Below, piece by piece: positions 5,064 through 6,694 of a stretch of DNA of 6,694 nucleotides. Numbering within the stretch: position 1 is the stretch's first letter; every line of letters begins with the position of its first letter. The stretch is from positions 1 to 6,694 of the forward strand of contig URWR01000091.1 in the NCBI GenBank assembly GCA_900551595.1, written 5' to 3'. Both the position numbers and the translations under genes were made by a program. The DNA is from an uncultured Coriobacteriaceae bacterium. Lineage in GTDB: Bacteria; Actinomycetota; Coriobacteriia; Coriobacteriales; Atopobiaceae. The notes beneath the pieces were generated by a model. It did no database searches and had not been told where the DNA came from. It worked only from the letters and a program-made list of their open reading frames with translations.

Positions 5064-5100
5064 TATTCATTGGCATCCATAGGAACCGAGGATTCTTCAC

Positions 5101-6694
5101 ATGATTGCATCTGTCATTAGGACCTGCTTCCCTGTAGCGGCTCAAGCGGTGGCCGACAAGGCGGAGGAAATTAACAAACTCAATGTTTTCCCCGTGCCCG
5201 ATGGCGATACGGGTACCAACATGTCGCTCACATTAAACACCGTGGTGAGCGAGCTTCAGGCGTTGCCTGCGGACTGTGATATGGAAGCTGTCTCTAAGGC
5301 AATTACACATGGTTCACTCATGGGTGCCCGTGGTAATTCGGGTGTTATTACGAGCCAGATTCTACGTGGCATTGCCGAAGGTCTTATCGATGCAGATCAA
5401 GAGCATCCTACAACCTCTGATCTTGCAAAAGCATTCCGTCGTGGTCAAAAAGTTGCATTCCAGGCCGTTCGAAAGCCTGTTGAAGGCACCATCCTTACGG
5501 TACTTAAGGATGTCACTTCTTGTGTTGAGAAGTGCGATGCTAAGCGTTTCTCAGTAAATGACACGCTTGCCGCTCTTGTGGTTGAGGTATACGAATCAGT
5601 TGCGCGCACACCCGATTTGCTACCAGTGCTTAAAGAGAATGGCGTTGTGGACTCCGGTGCATATGGATTTGCAACTTTTATCGAGGCATTTGTCAATGCG
5701 TGCTTAGGTAATACCGCAACCGTTTCTTTCACTCCTACGGTTGCTACAAATACGGAAGATGCCGCAAAAAGCCACGTGGATGCAAAGGTGGCGATTGAGC
5801 TCAATGATGATTGGGAGGGCTCAGAGTATCGCTATTGCAATGAGTTCCTTTTCGAAGCCAATGATGCGGATTTTAACGAGGAAGAGACGCTTGCCTTCTT
5901 GGCTTCCATGGGCGACTGCGAGCTTTTAGTAGGCGATAATCCCACCTATAAAGTGCATGTTCACTCAAATGAGCCTGATAAGGTTTTGGCCTACATGCTT
6001 GAGCGTGGTCAAATCTTTAATGTCTTTATTCATAACATGGATCTTGAAGCAGCAGATCGTACTGCCAAAATTGCGGCTGATAAGGCTGCTGAGGAGGATG
6101 ACGGTCCTCAACGCGAGCGCACCGAGCTTGGGTTTGTCGCTGTTGCAGCTGGTTCGGGACAGGCAGAAATACTGCGCTCTCTCGGCGTAAATGTCATTGT
6201 TTCTGGCGGACAGACCATGAATCCTGCGACTGCAGACATTCTTGCCGCTATCGAAAAAGCCAATGCGAAGTCCGTGATTGTACTTCCAAATAACAGCAAT
6301 ATCCGTATGACTGCCGAGGCCGCTGCCAACGCTTGCGATGGTTGTGAGGCGGCGGTTGTTCCTACCAAAACGGTCTTGCAGGCATTTGCCGCGATGTTTG
6401 TTGCAGATCCCGAAGCATCACTCAGTGACAATGTTGAAGCTATGACCGAGGCTATCTCTGAAGTTCGAGATGGCGAGGTAACAACAGCCGTTCGTGATTC
6501 AGCTGCTGCGGATGGTTCTCCCATTCACGCAGGAGATGTTATGGGCATTGTTGGTGGAGCAATTATTGCTGTGGGCAATTCTGTTGAGGATGTCACGCTC
6601 GATATCATCAATAAAATGCAGGACGATGAGGAAGGGGATACGCTTACCATTTTGGCAGGATCAGATCTTGATGATGAAGCGTTCCATAGCGAAG
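5101..6694 (+). CDS. fakA: Fatty acid kinase ATP-binding subunit FakA (DhaL/Dak2, YloV family), 3' end outside window
   Basis: FakA phosphorylates fatty acids held by FakB (DegV-family) partners, feeding exogenous fatty acids into phospholipid synthesis. 531 codons are visible with no stop; full-length homologues are about 550 residues, so only a short tail is missing. The N-terminal DhaL kinase domain has NVFPVPDGDTGTNM (28-41, metal-binding D34 and D36), HGSLMGARGNSG (70-81) and GVVDSGAYGF (181-190). The middle domain has YCNEF (C246) and KVHVHS (H286, H288), matching the Cys-His-His set described as zinc ligands in staphylococcal FakA, as I recall it. The C-terminal domain has SGGQTMNP (368-375), VIVLPNNSN (392-400) and PTKTVLQAF (421-429). 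The ATG has GAGG (5088-5091) nine bases upstream. No fakB gene is in view, so its lipid-binding partner is encoded elsewhere. Confidence 0.95.
   Translation, partial: MIASVIRTCFPVAAQAVADKAEEINKLNVFPVPDGDTGTNMSLTLNTVVSELQALPADCDMEAVSKAITHGSLMGARGNSGVITSQILRGIAEGLIDADQEHPTTSDLAKAFRRGQKVAFQAVRKPVEGTILTVLKDVTSCVEKCDAKRFSVNDTLAALVVEVYESVARTPDLLPVLKENGVVDSGAYGFATFIEAFVNACLGNTATVSFTPTVATNTEDAAKSHVDAKVAIELNDDWEGSEYRYCNEFLFEANDADFNEEETLAFLASMGDCELLVGDNPTYKVHVHSNEPDKVLAYMLERGQIFNVFIHNMDLEAADRTAKIAADKAAEEDDGPQRERTELGFVAVAAGSGQAEILRSLGVNVIVSGGQTMNPATADILAAIEKANAKSVIVLPNNSNIRMTAEAAANACDGCEAAVVPTKTVLQAFAAMFVADPEASLSDNVEAMTEAISEVRDGEVTTAVRDSAAADGSPIHAGDVMGIVGGAIIAVGNSVEDVTLDIINKMQDDEEGDTLTILAGSDLDDEAFHSE

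Noticed and set aside
5445..6524. Minus-strand open frames of 119 and 138 codons opposite fakA
   Set aside because: Both are antisense to a continuous FakA frame with all expected motifs; their Ser/Ala/Thr-rich content is typical of the complement of coding sequence.

Overview
The window looks like a core, housekeeping stretch of a bacterial chromosome with mid-range GC. The best guess for the source is an actinobacterium of the class Coriobacteriia (Atopobium/Lancefieldella/Olsenella-like). This is inferred from the moderate GC, protein character and a Firmicutes-like gene order, so it is moderately confident at best. No mobile element, CRISPR array, tRNA or rRNA was seen.

Layout, left to right. 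Positions 1-2046 hold the 3' part of fmt (methionyl-tRNA formyltransferase) overlapping rsmB (16S rRNA m5C967 methyltransferase), both on +. A small zinc-ribbon FmdB-family gene runs on - (2097-2345) and converges on rsmB across a hairpin terminator. From a divergent, symmetry-rich gap (2346-2564), a + pair begins: a HAD-superfamily hydrolase and thiamine pyrophosphokinase (thiN), with start and stop codons overlapping by one base. Ribosomal protein L28 (rpmB) is on - (4170-4358) and converges on thiN across a 9-bp terminator hairpin with a UUCG loop. A second divergent gap (4359-4671) carries an rpmB promoter and a perfect TATAAT box for the next + pair: an Asp23/Gls24-family (YloU-like) protein and a DhaL-type fatty acid kinase of the FakA/YloV family, which runs off the right edge after 531 codons.

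Functionally the genes cover translation initiation (fmt), ribosome assembly and decoding (rsmB, rpmB), thiamine diphosphate supply (thiN, perhaps helped by the HAD phosphatase) and incorporation of exogenous fatty acids (fakA). The order fmt-rsmB-...-thiN-rpmB(reversed)-yloU-yloV matches the Bacillus subtilis locus fmt-rsmB-rlmN-prpC-prkC-rsgA-rpe-thiN-spoVM-rpmB-yloU-yloV. Here the rlmN-to-rpe block is missing and fmdB plus the HAD gene sit in its place.

I found no convincing undescribed system. The points most worth a second look are the altered SAM-binding motif of RsmB, the insertion in ThiN, the HAD-ThiN coupling, and the inverted repeats plus a half TPP-riboswitch-like motif upstream of that pair.
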